Source of the DNA: Ochotona curzoniae | Lineage: Eukaryota; Chordata; Mammalia; Lagomorpha; Ochotonidae | NCBI RefSeq assembly: GCF_017591425.1 | Contig: NW_024467104.1 | Coordinates: forward strand, 1,240,001 to 1,304,000 | DNA length: 64,000 bases | Reading direction: 5' to 3' | Shown here: positions 12,701 through 24,535 of the stretch, piece by piece | Numbering within the stretch: position 1 is the first letter of the stretch | Layout: each line of letters opens with the position of its first letter | Program-made: the position numbers and the translations under genes | The notes under the pieces: generated by a model | The model's database searches: none | What the model was told of the DNA's origin: nothing | What the model saw: the letters and a program-made list of their open reading frames with translations, nothing else

Positions 12701-13500
12701 ACACCTGTTAGTCATCCTGTATCACTCACCTCCAGACAAAATTATTTTGGGATGTTTTGTTAGACGGAGAGGTCAACACTGCCTTTCTCTATATGTCTGT
12801 CTTGAATTCCCTGTTTTTTACAGTTTCCTATGCGGCAATTATACAATTTACAGTATGCAATGATATTCATAACATATTTTAAATAGTCTGTCATAATACA
12901 GCATATTTAAAAATTTATAATTCCAAAATATTAGAGAACCCCAAATTAGATTTATAGTGCAGCATATCATACCTCAGAATATACTACTGTGAAATTTCTT
13001 ATGCCTACAAGTGACAAAGCTAAAATAATTACATACTTGACAGATATGAGACATAAGTATTAATAATAAAATATTAGAAAAGACTTTGAGGGCTCCTTGT
13101 CATAACATGAATGATGTACCAAGATTGCAAGTATAAAGTTTCAACAGATGCTGAAACAATGTAACACATACGTCAGTGATTCTTTGAGGGGAAATAATGT
13201 AGAGTATATAAACCTTATTTTTCTCATATAACCTCACAAGTTTTGTGGGTGATTCAAAATACATTTGCTCTCCATGAGTAACTCTCAGTACTGAAAATCT
13301 ACCATAAGCATTAATCATCTTTAAGACAGTTTTAATAATCCAACAGAAGAAAATGTCATGCCCTTCATTCGTACAGTTCTGAGAGCAAAATGATACTTTC
13401 AAATTGCCTCTCCTCCCTCATCATCCCTATGTCTCCTCCCCTTTCTGTCTTACTGTTCTTTCAATTTCTATGTTATCATACTTTCAATGCATTTTTTAAA
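12701..13500. other. Intergenic AT-rich DNA
   Basis: No gene or repeat was recognised with confidence. The 100-codon minus-strand frame at 13100-13402 shows no family motif. Confidence 0.35.
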
Positions 13501-13504
13501 TCCA

Positions 13505-14345
13505 GTCAGCATATTAATATCTGTATCTTCATGTTTATTGCAGCTTAATTCATAATCGCTAAAATATGGAGTGAATCCAGATCTCGATCAACTGATGACA
13601 GGGGAAAGAAAATATGGTTCCTATTCACAATGCAATACTTCTCAACCATCAGTGAAATCCTGCCTTTTAAAACAATGTGAATGAAAGTAGGGACCATGGT
13701 GCTTAGTGAAATAAGCCAGTCACAAAAAACAAATGGCATATCATATTTGATTTGTAGCTAGCAAATAGAGTCCAAAAAAGTATATAGCTAGTGTTGTGGC
13801 ATAGTAAGCTAAGCTGATGTGCAGGCATGCTATAAGAAGACCAGTTTGAGTTCTGGCTGCTCCACTTCTAATCCAGCTCGCTGCTTCCTACCTCAGAAAC
13901 AAGTGGAAGACGGCTCAACTCCTTGGGCCCATGCCTCTATGTGGGAGACCCAGAAGTAGCTCCCAGCTCTTGATTTTGCTTTGGCTCAGCTCCAAGTGTT
14001 GCAGCTTTTTAGGCAGTGAGCCAGTGCGTGGAAGATCCTTTCTCTCCATTTTTTCCTCTCTCTCTAAAATAACATACATGAGAAAAGTGTTGTCTTGAGG
14101 ATTGATTATAGCAACTGTCCATACTCCTCTGTAACAGTCCTCTTTCTGTTCTCTACTCATTAAATTCTGCATGAAGTAGAAAATTAAGCCTGTGACTATA
14201 AAACAAGTTGAAAATATGCTATTATAAAGAGTAAATCAGAAAATAAGAAGGAGGAGGGGAGAAGCGAGGTGGTTAGCATTACAGAATTAAAACTGTACAC
14301 ATGAATACATGAGTATGAAATTTTTTATATCAATTTAAAAAATAA
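13505..14345 (+). mobile_element. LINE-1 3' end (ORF2 tail and 3'UTR), split by a SINE
   Basis: 13505-13760 resembles the end of L1 ORF2 in the plus direction (TTTATTGCAGC, then AGTGAAATAAGCCAG). The 3'UTR-like part resumes after the SINE with GAGGAGGGGAGAAGCG and ends in an A-rich tail near 14340. It is 5'-truncated and non-coding. Confidence 0.6.
13787..14070 (+). mobile_element. CSINE inside an L1 3' end
   Basis: Head GCTAGTGTTGTGGCATAG, body CTGCTCCACTTCTAATCCAG and ATGTGGGAGACCCAGAAG, then GAGCCAGTGCGTGGAAGATC and a CT-rich stretch before the tail. Confidence 0.8.
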
Positions 14346-15638
14346 GAAGTTGATTCTTAGGCTGGAGTCTGATCATTTGTAGACTTACATTATTTCATGC
14401 GTCTTTATCTCATACATCATATCTCACACATCAGTCCTTTTTTTCTTCTTCTTCTCTTTCCCCTGTTCTGTTAGTAGCACTTTAAACATACTGAGATACG
14501 ACGCATTGGTTGTTTCCTGTCCAACACTGGTGCACTGAGCCAATATTCATACCCATGGACTACTGACTGATGGCAAACCGCCCCAGTTTATTTACAGCAA
14601 AAGACTTTTAGGGTCACCTGGGCATAAGGAAGGAGGGTTGGAGGCTGGATTTGATTTACATGATAAGGCAAAAGAAGGTCTATCAGTAAATAATGTGTTC
14701 TTCTAACAGGCATGTCTCTTTCTCTGATGTCTAAGTTGAGGATTAGGGAATTCCTGGACTGTGCAATACCACATCAACTGCTTCAGGACCTTTAGATGGA
14801 ATTCAGGGAGCATTCTGACACAATTATTTCTGGTTAGGGCTTTTCATCAGTGACATTTCCTATTGTCTTAATTAATTGACTTCCTACACGTGATAACTCC
14901 TAATGTTTTCAATGGGCGGATTTTGATGTTTGTGATACTTTGAAGACAATGCCTGCTCTTCTCATCCTGTGATATTACTCTCCTTGTTATAATGGATGAA
15001 AACAACAAAGGAAATGATGCTTGCCTACCTTTGCTTTTATGACAACTGGTTCACACAAAAGTTAATATGTGAAATGAGAAAATTAATTGCATTTCTTATC
15101 TAATCAGCACAAAAATTTAGATTTAAATGGACAACCCAGCGAAAAAGATAAAAATGAAGGTTCCTCTTTTCTGAGATAGATCCAATTTTGCCGCATTTAC
15201 TTTGTTTTGCTTCACGGACACAAAGAACTTTTGTACTCATTTTTCTCCCAAAATTTATTTTGCTGTGATTTACATTTATATTTTCAAAATTTCCTAAGTG
15301 TGGTGCTGCAATAACTATTGTAGTATTTGAACAAAAGGGGAAAAGAAGATAGTCTTAAGTACTGAAACGTACCCAAGAAAATAATGTTCATATACCTACA
15401 CAACGAGCATTTCTTTTTCTTGTTTAGAAATTACAAAATCACTTGGAAAATAATTTTTATTTGTATAAATACTTCTTTCAGGGTCATTATTTATTAATTA
15501 TACACACCACCGTCCTTGCTTATGTAAGATAATTCTAAAAAGAACATTTTGCCACTGAAGTAGAGTTTCTAACCATTGTGTGTCATTACTCTTGACAATG
15601 GAATCAAATGAGATAAAATTCCTTATCTTAAGGTAAAT
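14346..15638. other. Intergenic DNA upstream of the OR8J-like gene's 3' end
   Basis: AT-rich. No open frame or repeat was recognised. It contains the likely 3'UTR of the minus-strand OR gene ending at 15639, but no poly(A) site could be assigned. Confidence 0.35.
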
Positions 15639-16586
15639 TTACACTAGTCTGAGGGATCGGCATGGGTTGTTGAGGAATCTCTGCAGGGCCTCCTTCACAT
15701 CCTTGTTCCTCAGGCTGTAAATGACAGGGTTCAGCATGGGGATCACCAGTGTGTAGAAGACAGAGGCCATCTTGTCGGTGTCTAGGGAGTGGTTGGTCCT
15801 GGGCTGCAAGTACATGAAAAGGAGAGTGCCATAGAACACGGTGACGGCCACCATGTGAGAGGCACAGGTGGAAAAGGCCTTCCTTCGTCCTTCGGAGGAA
15901 CGGATCCTCACAATGGCAAGGACAATGTTGGAGTAGGAGACTAGAACCACCGTCATGGAGAAAAACAAGTTAATCCCCGAGAAGGTAAACACTGCTGTTT
16001 CTGGGATGTGGGTATCCGAACAGGACAAAGCCAAGAGAGGGACATTATCACAGTAAAAGTGGTTGATGACATTAGAAGAGCAGTAAGACACAGAGAACAC
16101 ACAGGAGGTGACTGTGAGTGCTGTGATCAGACTCTGCAAGTAGGTGAGGGAAACCAGCAGAAGGCAGATCTGCCGAGACACCACCACCATGTAGAGCAAG
16201 GGGTTGCAGATAGCCACGTAGCGGTCATAGGCCATTGCAGATAGCATGAGAATCTCTGCCACAATAAAAAATGCAAATCCACCCTGTTGGGCTGCACACC
16301 CATAGTAAGAAATACTTTTGTTGGAGGACAGGTAATTAACCAGCATTTTAGGAGCAATGACGGTAGAATTGCCAAGATTGATGATGGCCAAGTGCCTGAG
16401 GAAGTAGTACATGGGGGTTTGCAGTCGAGAGTCCACGCTGGTGAGGGTGATGATGCCCAGGTTCCCCAGTGCGGTCAGCCCGTAGATGAGCAGGAACACG
16501 AAGAAGAGGGGGATCTGCAGCTCTGGACGGTCTGAGACCCCCATGAGAATAAACTCAGCTACATGGGTGAAATTCCTTGGAGCCAT
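15639..16586 (-). CDS. OR8J: Olfactory receptor, family 8 subfamily J-like (intact)
   Basis: A 315-residue class II odorant receptor starting MAPRNFT, with an N-glycosylation site at N5. The seven membrane segments are in register with the OR8K-like genes: GN 41-42, PMYYFL 58-63, [10 protein letters not shown] 118-127, loop cysteines C97 and C179, VSYSN in TM5, KAFSTCASH in TM6 (236-244), PMLNPVIY in TM7 (283-290). The words LINLGNSTVIAPKML-like in TM2, VSYCSSNVINHFYCDNVPLLALSCSDT in loop 2 and MYLQPRTNHSLDTDKMASVF in loop 3 are those of OR8J genes. The frame is complete with no disabling change. The upstream acceptor is less clear than in neighbouring genes. Its position between two OR8K-like genes fits the human OR8/OR5 block. 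Confidence 0.95.
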   Translation of the reverse strand: MAPRNFTHVAEFILMGVSDRPELQIPLFFVFLLIYGLTALGNLGIITLTSVDSRLQTPMYYFLRHLAIINLGNSTVIAPKMLVNYLSSNKSISYYGCAAQQGGFAFFIVAEILMLSAMAYDRYVAICNPLLYMVVVSRQICLLLVSLTYLQSLITALTVTSCVFSVSYCSSNVINHFYCDNVPLLALSCSDTHIPETAVFTFSGINLFFSMTVVLVSYSNIVLAIVRIRSSEGRRKAFSTCASHMVAVTVFYGTLLFMYLQPRTNHSLDTDKMASVFYTLVIPMLNPVIYSLRNKDVKEALQRFLNNPCRSLRLV

Positions 16587-18145
16587 TTGTGTTGATGCTT
16601 TCCTTTCTTAGTTGACAAGATAGATTAATGATAGATATGAAAATTGTTTTTCCTGTTTGACACTGTATTTTAAAATTTTCATCTAAATCTGTTCAATTTT
16701 GATTTACAAAGCTTTGGTATTTTCATATCTGGACATATTTTTCTCCCTCCTCATACAAACTTGGAAATACAAAATTCTCAGTGATCGTTGGAGCAGTTAG
16801 AACTGTGTCATCAAAGATAGATTTGTCCATTGCCTGGAATAATTTATATTAAGTGAATATATTTACAACCACTGTATATGGTATCCATAATAACATGTAG
16901 TTTACATGAATATGGATGCATAAATACTTATACAAATAAACATGTACATTTCCATGCTTAGATGCCTATGCTTGTGCTAATACATATGTTCACAAAGATA
17001 TAAGTGAGCCTTCAAAATGAGGTGAAGTCAAGATGACTGACCCTCAGCTATTGTTCCTTCACTTCTGCGAGTTACTGTCTGAAACGTGCCCGTCATTAAC
17101 TGCTTTTGGGAATCGCTCTATTTCTGAGGGAACCTTTTGGTGACCGGGTTTTTCCTATTAATGACTTCCATACCCTTTGGCTTGGGCACCCTGAAAGGCT
17201 ATCATTCATTACTGACTTGATTTCTTACTGTACAGCTCTGAATCCTGTCATCCTATTTTTTTTTCTGGCAGTTCTTCCTTCCTTTTTCTGTCGAGATTTT
17301 TACATCCTCTGCTTGAAGTTTTTAGTCTCTTTCATTTTCTTCTCCATTTTATTATTGATTGTTTATATTTGTTCAAGAATACCTTAATACACTTATGTAT
17401 ATGCTTTAATTAATACACTGGTATATTGGGAGAGTATTAGGTGTAATTATTTAACAAAGAATCTATGCACAGTATTGTGCTGAGAATTTTAGAATAACAA
17501 TCTCATTATTCTACAGGAGTGCTCTAGAAAATGTCTAAATTAATTTTATCTAATATGAAATCCAATTTCAATGAAATAAATTTTCTGGAAGAATCTGTAT
17601 AAAATATTAGGTTCTTTGTGAGCTATGCTTAATTTAGTCTTATTAGTCTAATTTGGTTTGTGTGTGATGTCTGGCTGTTTCAGAAACTAGTAATCATATG
17701 ATTTTTCCAACTGCCTATAGCATTGCATTTTGCAAAGTAACTGAGATAATACATTTATACAAGTATCAGTTTCTTTGTGCAAAACTTGATTCCAAATGGA
17801 CACAAAATGGATATTATCTGCAGCTAATATTACAAGCATAGTTTGAAAAATTTCTCCTTATTTTTTTTCATTTCAATCTATATAACTACTTCTGCCTTAC
17901 TGAGAACTTTAACAATTAAAATGATTATAAAAATTGAATTATGATTGTGTTTGTTACAGAACATATATATTCCACATACATCAAGAGATATGATATATGT
18001 AGAGATAAGAATTTTTTGAGGATAAGGAAATGGTATTTATTTGTATGTGACCTTTACAGATTTTGTAAACATTTATCAAAATACCCTGCTATAACCTATA
18101 AATGTGTTAAAATAGCAGGGTCAGTTGTGGGACACAAATATGGTA
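16587..18145. other. Intergenic AT-rich DNA, promoter side of the OR8J-like gene
   Basis: Should contain the non-coding 5' exon and promoter of the minus-strand OR gene, neither of which can be pinned down by eye. Only short frames occur, such as 17106-17387, with no recognisable domain. Confidence 0.35.
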
Positions 18146-18149
18146 GATA

Positions 18150-18375
18150 TTTAGTGTTGTGATGAAGTGCTTGGTTTCAAATCCCAGATCCACTTTTGAT
18201 TCGAGCTTGTTGTTAGGTTTACTTTGGGAAGAACCTGGTACTGAAGTAGGTTCCCAGCTTCCCTTTGTACGCTGAAACAACCCTGGCTATTTTGGTTATT
18301 TGAAGATAAACCAATGGATGGAAGATACTTCTCTCTGAATTTCAAATAAACATTTTTTTTTTAATTAAAAAGACA
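18150..18375 (+). mobile_element. CSINE, heavily diverged
   Basis: TTTAGTGTTGTGATG head, AATGGATGGAAGATAC near the 3' end and a TTTCAAATAAAC tail. The middle is poorly conserved. Confidence 0.5.
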
Positions 18376-18384
18376 GAGACTGCC

Positions 18385-18590
18385 ATGGGTGCCACAGCAG
18401 GTCAATCATCCATCCTATGGGACAAGCCTATGGGCACCATGTGGCACCAGTTCCTGTCCTGGCTGTTCCACTTCTGATCAACTCTTTGCTTATGTCCTGG
18501 GAAAGCAACAGAGAATGGTACATGTCCTTGGGACCCTGCAGACATGATGGAGACTGGAAAGAGGCTCCTGTCTGCTAGTTTCCCCTATTA
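18385..18590 (+). mobile_element. CSINE fragment, 3'-truncated
   Basis: GGCACCAGTTCCTGTCCTGG, then CTGTTCCACTTCTGATCAAC and TCCTGGGAAAGCAACAGAG. It stops at GAGGCTCCTGTCTGC without the CT-rich region or tail. Confidence 0.6.
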
Positions 18591-19048
18591 CGTTTCAGAG
18601 TATCGCTGACTTATTATCTTTCCATTTAAGAATGCTCTTAATTTTCTGAATGTATTTTCTTCAAATTAGTTTTCAACTAAAAATAATATTTTATAGTTCT
18701 AACAATATAAATTCTCAGTCCCTAAGTTTCAAAAGATGCTTCAAGCCAACCAGTTTAATGTGTCACTTCACTTTCAGAAAAGTCACCATTCAGATAAAAA
18801 ATAGCCACACAAATTAGGTCTTAAATGACATCTGACATGATTTCCTGTGACTGTACCATTTGTATCTCACTATGGAATATGAATTAGGTTTGTTAGGGAT
18901 TGTTTGGGGGATAAAGACTGAATCTCAGTGTGTGCTGTCATGACCCAAAAAGCATATAATCACAGTTAACACTCTGACAGTTAACACCAGGGAATCTTGC
19001 TTGAATAATGTTTTTCTACAGGGGCAATTTACAATGCATGAAACAGCA
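18591..19048. other. Intergenic AT-rich DNA
   Basis: Nothing recognisable. Confidence 0.3.
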
Positions 19049-19049
19049 A

Positions 19050-19345
19050 GGGGCTGGCATAGTAATGATTAATGACTAAACCCTCACCTTACTTCCACCA
19101 AGATCTCATATGGACACTGGTTCATATCTCAGCTGCTGCACTTCCCCTGCAGTTCCCTGGTCCCTGTGCTGACATGGGAGACCCAGAAGGGGCTCCTGGA
19201 TCCTGGCCACAGACGGGCTCAGTTCCGGCCATTGTGGCCACTTGAGGAGTGAACCAGCAGACAGAAGATCTTTCTCTATCTTCTCTCTATATCTCACATT
19301 CAAATAATAAAATAAAATAGAAATTAATAATTAAATAAATAAAAT
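19050..19345 (+). mobile_element. CSINE
   Basis: Head GGGGCTGGCATAGTAATG, body CATATGGACACTGGTTCATA and ATGGGAGACCCAGAAGGGGC, then TGAGGAGTGAACCAGCAGAC and a TAAAATAAAATAG-type tail. Confidence 0.8.
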
Positions 19346-20635
19346 TTGACTGCATTTAAGCAACTTTGCAAGCCTCTTTTGGAAACAGAGTTATGTTTTT
19401 TCCAAACACTTCAGGAGCTCCCTGTGTGGAGTGTCCTGGGACAGTATGTATTATATAGAGTTATTCTTTATTCTATATAAATACTAAAACAATCAAATTC
19501 ATCTGCAAGGATATTGCTCATTCTTACAAAGTCCTTCCATTTGGCAATCTGTGGGTAGAAATTTTTGTCTCTTGGAAAAGACCTCACATTCCATCTGGAG
19601 TCTGTTTCAGCTGCATAGTTTTCAAAGACCCTTGGCCCTTCCATTTAGAGCGAGTGGTAAGAAAGCTGTTTGCTATCACTTACCTGTGGGAGAGATGTAA
19701 AAATCTACTCCTAAGACTGCTGCAAAGATCACCTTGGTGAATTTTCTTTTATATTTCTGGATTCCCTGAAGATCTTCACACTGAAATAAGTTTCTGATCA
19801 TAAGTTGTACATAGGAAATAACTTTGTCAACTAATTGATTCCCAAGAGAAATGAAAATAACTGGAATGATCATTAGCCAAGGGATTTTCAGCTCTTCATG
19901 TCCACAATCATGTCGACTCAATGGCTTCATCAGGTTATTTTTGGAGATGTACTCTTAAATGCCATACTAGCTGGCTAGCACTTTTGGCACGAAGATGAAG
20001 TAGAGTCAGCATTTGGCTGTAATGGTCAGTTGACTAATTGCTAGTCTTGGTATGAACATTAGGAATAGACGGTGAGACCATCATTATGGTACCATAACAA
20101 CCAGATGCTATTGAATAAGTGTGAAATGTGAAAAATTAGAAGAGGACTCAGTAGTTATATATATTTTTTCTAATTTTATGTAAAATAATTTGGATGTAAG
20201 CTACATTTTTTTTCAAAAACAGAAACATCTTTTCTCAAAAATAGAAACAACTGCATCTTCTAATTGTACACTTGTAATAACATTTTGAGCTTTGATGATT
20301 TTGTGATTTTTTTTTACACATTTTACAATTTTAGTGTAAAGCTGATGTCTGAATGGATTATCATTGTAATGCAACTTTTAAACTAATTTTCAGGAAGCAG
20401 CAAACATACAAAAAGTACTTTTTATTGACTGCAGAATGAAGTAAAGGAGTCAATAAGTTATTCACCCTAAATTCTACTCAAATAAGTTATTTTCTATTCT
20501 GAGTACCATACTCAAATTTAATGTGATTTTAAATTTGAGAAAGAAACCATGGCAACTTTCATAGCATTCGCTGGATGAATCCCTCATTTTAGGATAGGAA
20601 AAAAATTGCTTTCCCCCCCTCTTGTCAACAAACTA
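19346..20635. other. Intergenic DNA with one unexplained open frame
   Basis: Mostly AT-rich. An 84-codon minus-strand ATG frame (19676-19930) ends shortly after CCCACAGGTAAGTG, which is a strong splice-donor match. No protein family was recognised. Confidence 0.3.
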
Positions 20636-20639
20636 AAGT

Positions 20640-21010
20640 AAGGGCTATCATGGAATCCAGCAAACCCACTGCCGGATTTTTATCCAAAATACTTAAAATT
20701 TGTTTCTGAGATATATTGTGCAGTCCCATTTATATAACCGTATTATTCCACTGCTTATGATAACTAAGATGCAGACACCATATAAATGACTGTACATGGA
20801 GAACAGATAAAGTGTGCTGTATACATGAAGAGCGATGTCATTTAGCCCTAAGAGAGGACAATATTCTGCACTAATGTGGCAAGAAAAAAAGAATCTTGTG
20901 ACAATTATCCTTAGTGAAATGAGCCTGGCACAGTAAAATAAATATTACATGATTCCACCTTAGTGGCCTGTATCTCAGTATATCTTATAAAACTGAAAGT
21001 TTATAGAATC
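20640..21010 (+). mobile_element. LINE-1 3' end fragment
   Basis: Plus-strand text follows the end of L1 ORF2 in order: GGAATCCAGCAAACCCACTG, then CTTAGTGAAATGAGCCTGGC, then CATGATTCCACCTTAGTGG. It is closed by stops and has no clear A tail. Confidence 0.55.
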
Positions 21011-21461
21011 CCTCTTAGTCTCACTAATCCTTGCTTTTACCATACTAAGTTATTTTCATATTGAAGGTAAATGTAAAGTTGTTATTGACTGCATCTAAAA
21101 TTATATAGTTATCAATTTTATATATATGTACATATAATATGTACACATGTATATAGGTTCACGTATATGTAAATTATATAAGCAGTATGTTTTTATAGAT
21201 ATTTGAAAGTAATGTTTGAGTCACTGAATGCATAATTTTTTAATTCATTTTTCTACTCAGCTTGGTTTTAGAATACGTTAATTCAGATCAAATTATTTCT
21301 TGATTTTGTAAGATATATTCACATAAGCTGTTTTTTAAATGTTATAGCTTGTCTGCATACTTTGTACATTGCTCTTGTGTGTTTTAACTATAAATTGTTA
21401 AGTCAAAAGATGAACCATCATATTTACTTTTCATCGTTTTTGCCTTTTTTCCTTTTTCCAA
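21011..21461. other. AT-rich spacer with TA/TG-rich low-complexity DNA
   Basis: About 21118-21185 is an imperfect (TA)n/(TG)n stretch (TATATATATGTACATATAAT). No gene is visible. Confidence 0.4.
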
Positions 21462-21464
21462 AAA

Positions 21465-21768
21465 TTATTTATTCACTTTTATTTGAAAGGCAGGTTTACA
21501 TGGAGAAGTAGAGACAGAGATCTTCCATACCCTGGTTCACTCCCCAAGTGCCCGCCGTGCGGGAGCTGACAAAGCCACAGGCAGGGAGTGAAGAGCTTCC
21601 TGCAAGTCTCCGACGTGGGTGCTGAGCCCAAGGCCTTGAGCCATCTTCCACTTCCTTTCCAGGCCACCAACACAGATGCTTAGGAAGTAGAGCAGCAGGG
21701 ACATATGGGATCCTGGAGCCACTTTGGGGGAGGACTAACCTTTTGAGCCACCACTTGGCCATGGCTTG
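21465..21768 (-). mobile_element. CSINE, antisense
   Basis: Reversed tail ATTTATTCACTTTTATTTGA. Reversed body includes GGTTCACTCCCCAAGTGCCC, TCCGACGTGGGTGCTGAGCC and CATATGGGATCCTGGAGCC, ending at CCACCACTTGGCCATGGC. Several short open frames here are products of the SINE. Confidence 0.85.
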
Positions 21769-21849
21769 TTTGTGTTATTACATGGATTTGTGATTATTTT
21801 AAGCTTGCAAACCTTAGAAACCTTTAAGAACAAAATGCTTATAATTTAC

Positions 21850-23315
21850 AGTTCAGTTTCAGGTCCATTATTACAGTAAATCCTGCAATCCTCCCAGTCC
21901 ATATACATCCACATGCACGCACAGACCTGTAGGGACAACAGTACTCATAGCCTTCACTATCATTAGTAGGATTATCATTTTATGATACAGTTCCATAGGC
22001 CCTGGGATTTCCCACATCCTTCCCCAACTCTCCACTGTACTTCTAGTTTGCTCCACCATATTCTTCATTTCTGATATATCAGCTTTCCTTTGATTCACTG
22101 CTGTTATTTGCTCTGTAACAGATTCCTTAAATTCCTTGAATGCCTGCTTTATGTATTTCTCATTGTTGATAAGAAGCTTTATAACAAGCACTTTAAATTC
22201 AGTATCCCCCTTTTTCTCGATGTCTTCCTCAGTTAACTCTGAGGTTGGCGAAGGGCTTTGCTCCTTTGCAGAGGAGTCTTCAGCAATATTCACTGTGCCA
22301 CTGTCTCTTCCACTCTTGGTCATTGTACTTCTGCTTATTAGATTCTTCTCCTTGGAGCAGGCCTTTAAGCTCTGTCACCCACAGGTCAACAGTCCAACCC
22401 CACTTACTGCAATTGGTACATGGCTCTCAGTTCACAGTCACCCGTGCCACTCCCTCCAGTGAGTTTCAGGTCTGGGTTCCCAGTTTAGACCTCCACCACA
22501 ATCTCCTCAGCCCCAACTCCTGACTCTCCATCTCCTGTGACACCTTGCTGAGGCTGCACCGCTGTCTGCACAATCCCCTCCCATCTGCTTGGAGCAGGTC
22601 TCAGGGCCAGGGAGACACCAGGTGTCCCACATAGCCAAGTTGTTCTTGGCACTGATCCACCAGAACCCACGGTCCACCAGGTCCAAGGGCCACACGGACC
22701 CACCCTGACCTGTACAATGCCAAAGTCAGTACTAACCTCCCATGGGACCACTGCAATGCACTGAGTCCAGTGAACTCAGTCCCAGTCCAGCACACACGCA
22801 GCTCACTGCTGTCCCTGCAGTTTCAAAGCTTTTCACACCGTACAAAATAGTGCCCAACCCAGCCCCAGGGGGCAGACTGGGCCATGAAATCCATCCTGCT
22901 CCCGCACTGCCTGTCTGGGATCCACTGCTCGGTCCCTGCTCCCGGCCAAATCAAACAGACCAGCAGATCGTGCGGTTCTGCCTCCAAGCCTAACTGCTGA
23001 GCTCCCAGCAAATGTTCCCTCCCACCCTGTTGCTGGTGGAGCCCTGGCTGCCATTGGAGTCCAGACAGGTAGCTCATTGAATGCCCCTGAGGCACCTGTT
23101 ACCACAACACCACACCACTGTGTCTGCTTCCCTCCTGCGTCCATCACAGTCAGTGAATGTGCCCAAAAATACAGGATCGCAAGGATGTGGCCACGGTCAT
23201 CCTAGGATGCTACTCAGTCAGCCACGAGCTTTCTGTCCTGGGAAAGCCAAGAGTCAGAACGCCAGAGCAGCAGGAGCATACCGCCAAGAGAGCCCCAACT
23301 TCTAATCCTTTAAAG
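21850..23315 (-). mobile_element. LINE-1 5'UTR plus N-terminal ORF1 fragment
   Basis: The minus-strand frame 21871-22323 begins MTKSGRDSGTVN and continues with an acidic segment, then FKEFKESVTEQITAVNQ and SEMKNMVEQTRSTVES. This is the start and coiled-coil region of L1 ORF1p in lagomorph-type L1. Upstream (22324-23315) lies a GC-rich stretch that fits an L1 5'UTR promoter. After the coiled coil the frame runs abruptly into unrelated codons and ends at 21871, so the RNA-binding part of ORF1 and all of ORF2 are absent. Keeping the 5' end but losing the body is unlike normal 5'-truncated L1 copies. Confidence 0.7.
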
Positions 23316-23638
23316 TCAAGCATGAAGACACTTTGCAGGAAAAATATGATTCCTGTAATATCTCTTTGGGTGGAAATTGAGATTATTACCTGCTCTACAC
23401 AGGCCCTATTAACTAGTTATTACCTAATTAACTAATTAGTTTAGCTAAAGCTTTTGTCACTAATACATATTGAAGCTTTAAAATGGTATGATGTTGTGTC
23501 TGTTGAGATGCATATACTTTTTGCCCATTTTAGTTTCTAAATTTTGTGAATGAAATTAATTGAATTTGAATTTTAAAGCTGACATAAAACCCTGCTTTTA
23601 TCCCTACATGTTGTATTATTGGTTGTAGGCATAGCTAG
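23316..23638. other. AT-rich spacer
   Basis: No gene or element recognised. Confidence 0.3.
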
Positions 23639-23639
23639 T

Positions 23640-23975
23640 GTATGGATCTCAGGCATCATCTGATGGGATGTGGCGCCAGCACTCCATATGGGTATTAGTT
23701 TGTGTCCTGGCTGCCCCACTTGCAATCCAGCTCCTGTATGAATTGGGAAAGCAGCAGAGACTGGCCTGAGTCCGTGGGACCCGACACCTACATAGGAGAT
23801 CTGAAAGAAGCTCCTGGCTCCAGTTTTTGGGTCATTCCAGCTCTAGGCATTTGCAATCATTTTGAGAGTGACAAAAGAGATGGCAGATCTCTCTCCCTAC
23901 CCAACCCTACCTCCCGCAACACTGACTGCCAAGTCAGATAAATACCTGTTAGAATTAAAAAAAAAAAAAAACTGT
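23640..23975 (+). mobile_element. CSINE with A14 tail
   Basis: CACTCCATATGGGTATTAG, CCACTTGCAATCCAGCTCC, GGGAAAGCAGCAGAGACTGG and GAAGCTCCTGGCTCC in order, ending in an uninterrupted run of A. Confidence 0.75.
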
Positions 23976-24199
23976 TAGATTGGAATTTCTGTATATTCTA
24001 TGGCTTTATAGTTCTTCTTATCACAGTAGTACTCCTAGGACAGTTAAAAAATACACCTCACGTTTAGGATCCTGAAAAAGTAATGTAGAAAACTGCTCCT
24101 TTATCCCTGAAAGCTTTGTCGTACTAAGTTCTATTGACCCATACTCTCTAGCAAACATTTTGATTCAGTAATATTTCTTGATTCTTTTTTTAAAATTTT

Positions 24200-24519
24200 T
24201 TAAAGATTTATTTTTATTACAAAGTCAGATATACAGAGAGAAGAGACAGAGAGGAAAATCTTCCATCCGATGATTCACTCCCCAAGTGAGCGCAATGGCC
24301 AATGCTGCGCCAAACCGAAGCAGGGAATCAGGAACCTCTTCCGGGTCTCCCATGCGGGTGCAGGGTCCCAAGGCTTTGGGCCATCCTTGACTGCTTTCCC
24401 AGGCCACAAACAGGGAGCTGGATGGGAAGTGGAGCAGCCGGGATTAGAACCGGCCCCCATATGGGATCCCGGGTGTTCAAGGTGAGGACTTTAGCCACTA
24501 GGCCATGCCGCCGGGCCCA
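24200..24519 (-). mobile_element. Young CSINE (pika-type subfamily) with target-site duplication
   Basis: Nearly full-length and well preserved from the reversed tail (TTTAAAGATTTATTTTTATT) to the head (CCACTAGGCCATGCCGCCGG). It is flanked by a 17-nt direct repeat starting AATATTTCTT (24170-24186 and 24519-24535, one mismatch). Confidence 0.92.
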
Positions 24520-24535
24520 ATATTTCTTCATTCTT

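Noticed and set aside
12301..12702. 133-codon minus-strand frame
   Set aside because: Lies in the 5'UTR-like part of the old L1 and matches nothing recognisable.
16008..16535. Plus-strand frames opposite the OR8J-like gene
   Set aside because: Antisense shadows of the OR coding sequence.
21871..22323. 150-codon frame considered as a host gene
   Set aside because: It is the start of L1 ORF1 followed by a broken junction, so it belongs to the mobile element.
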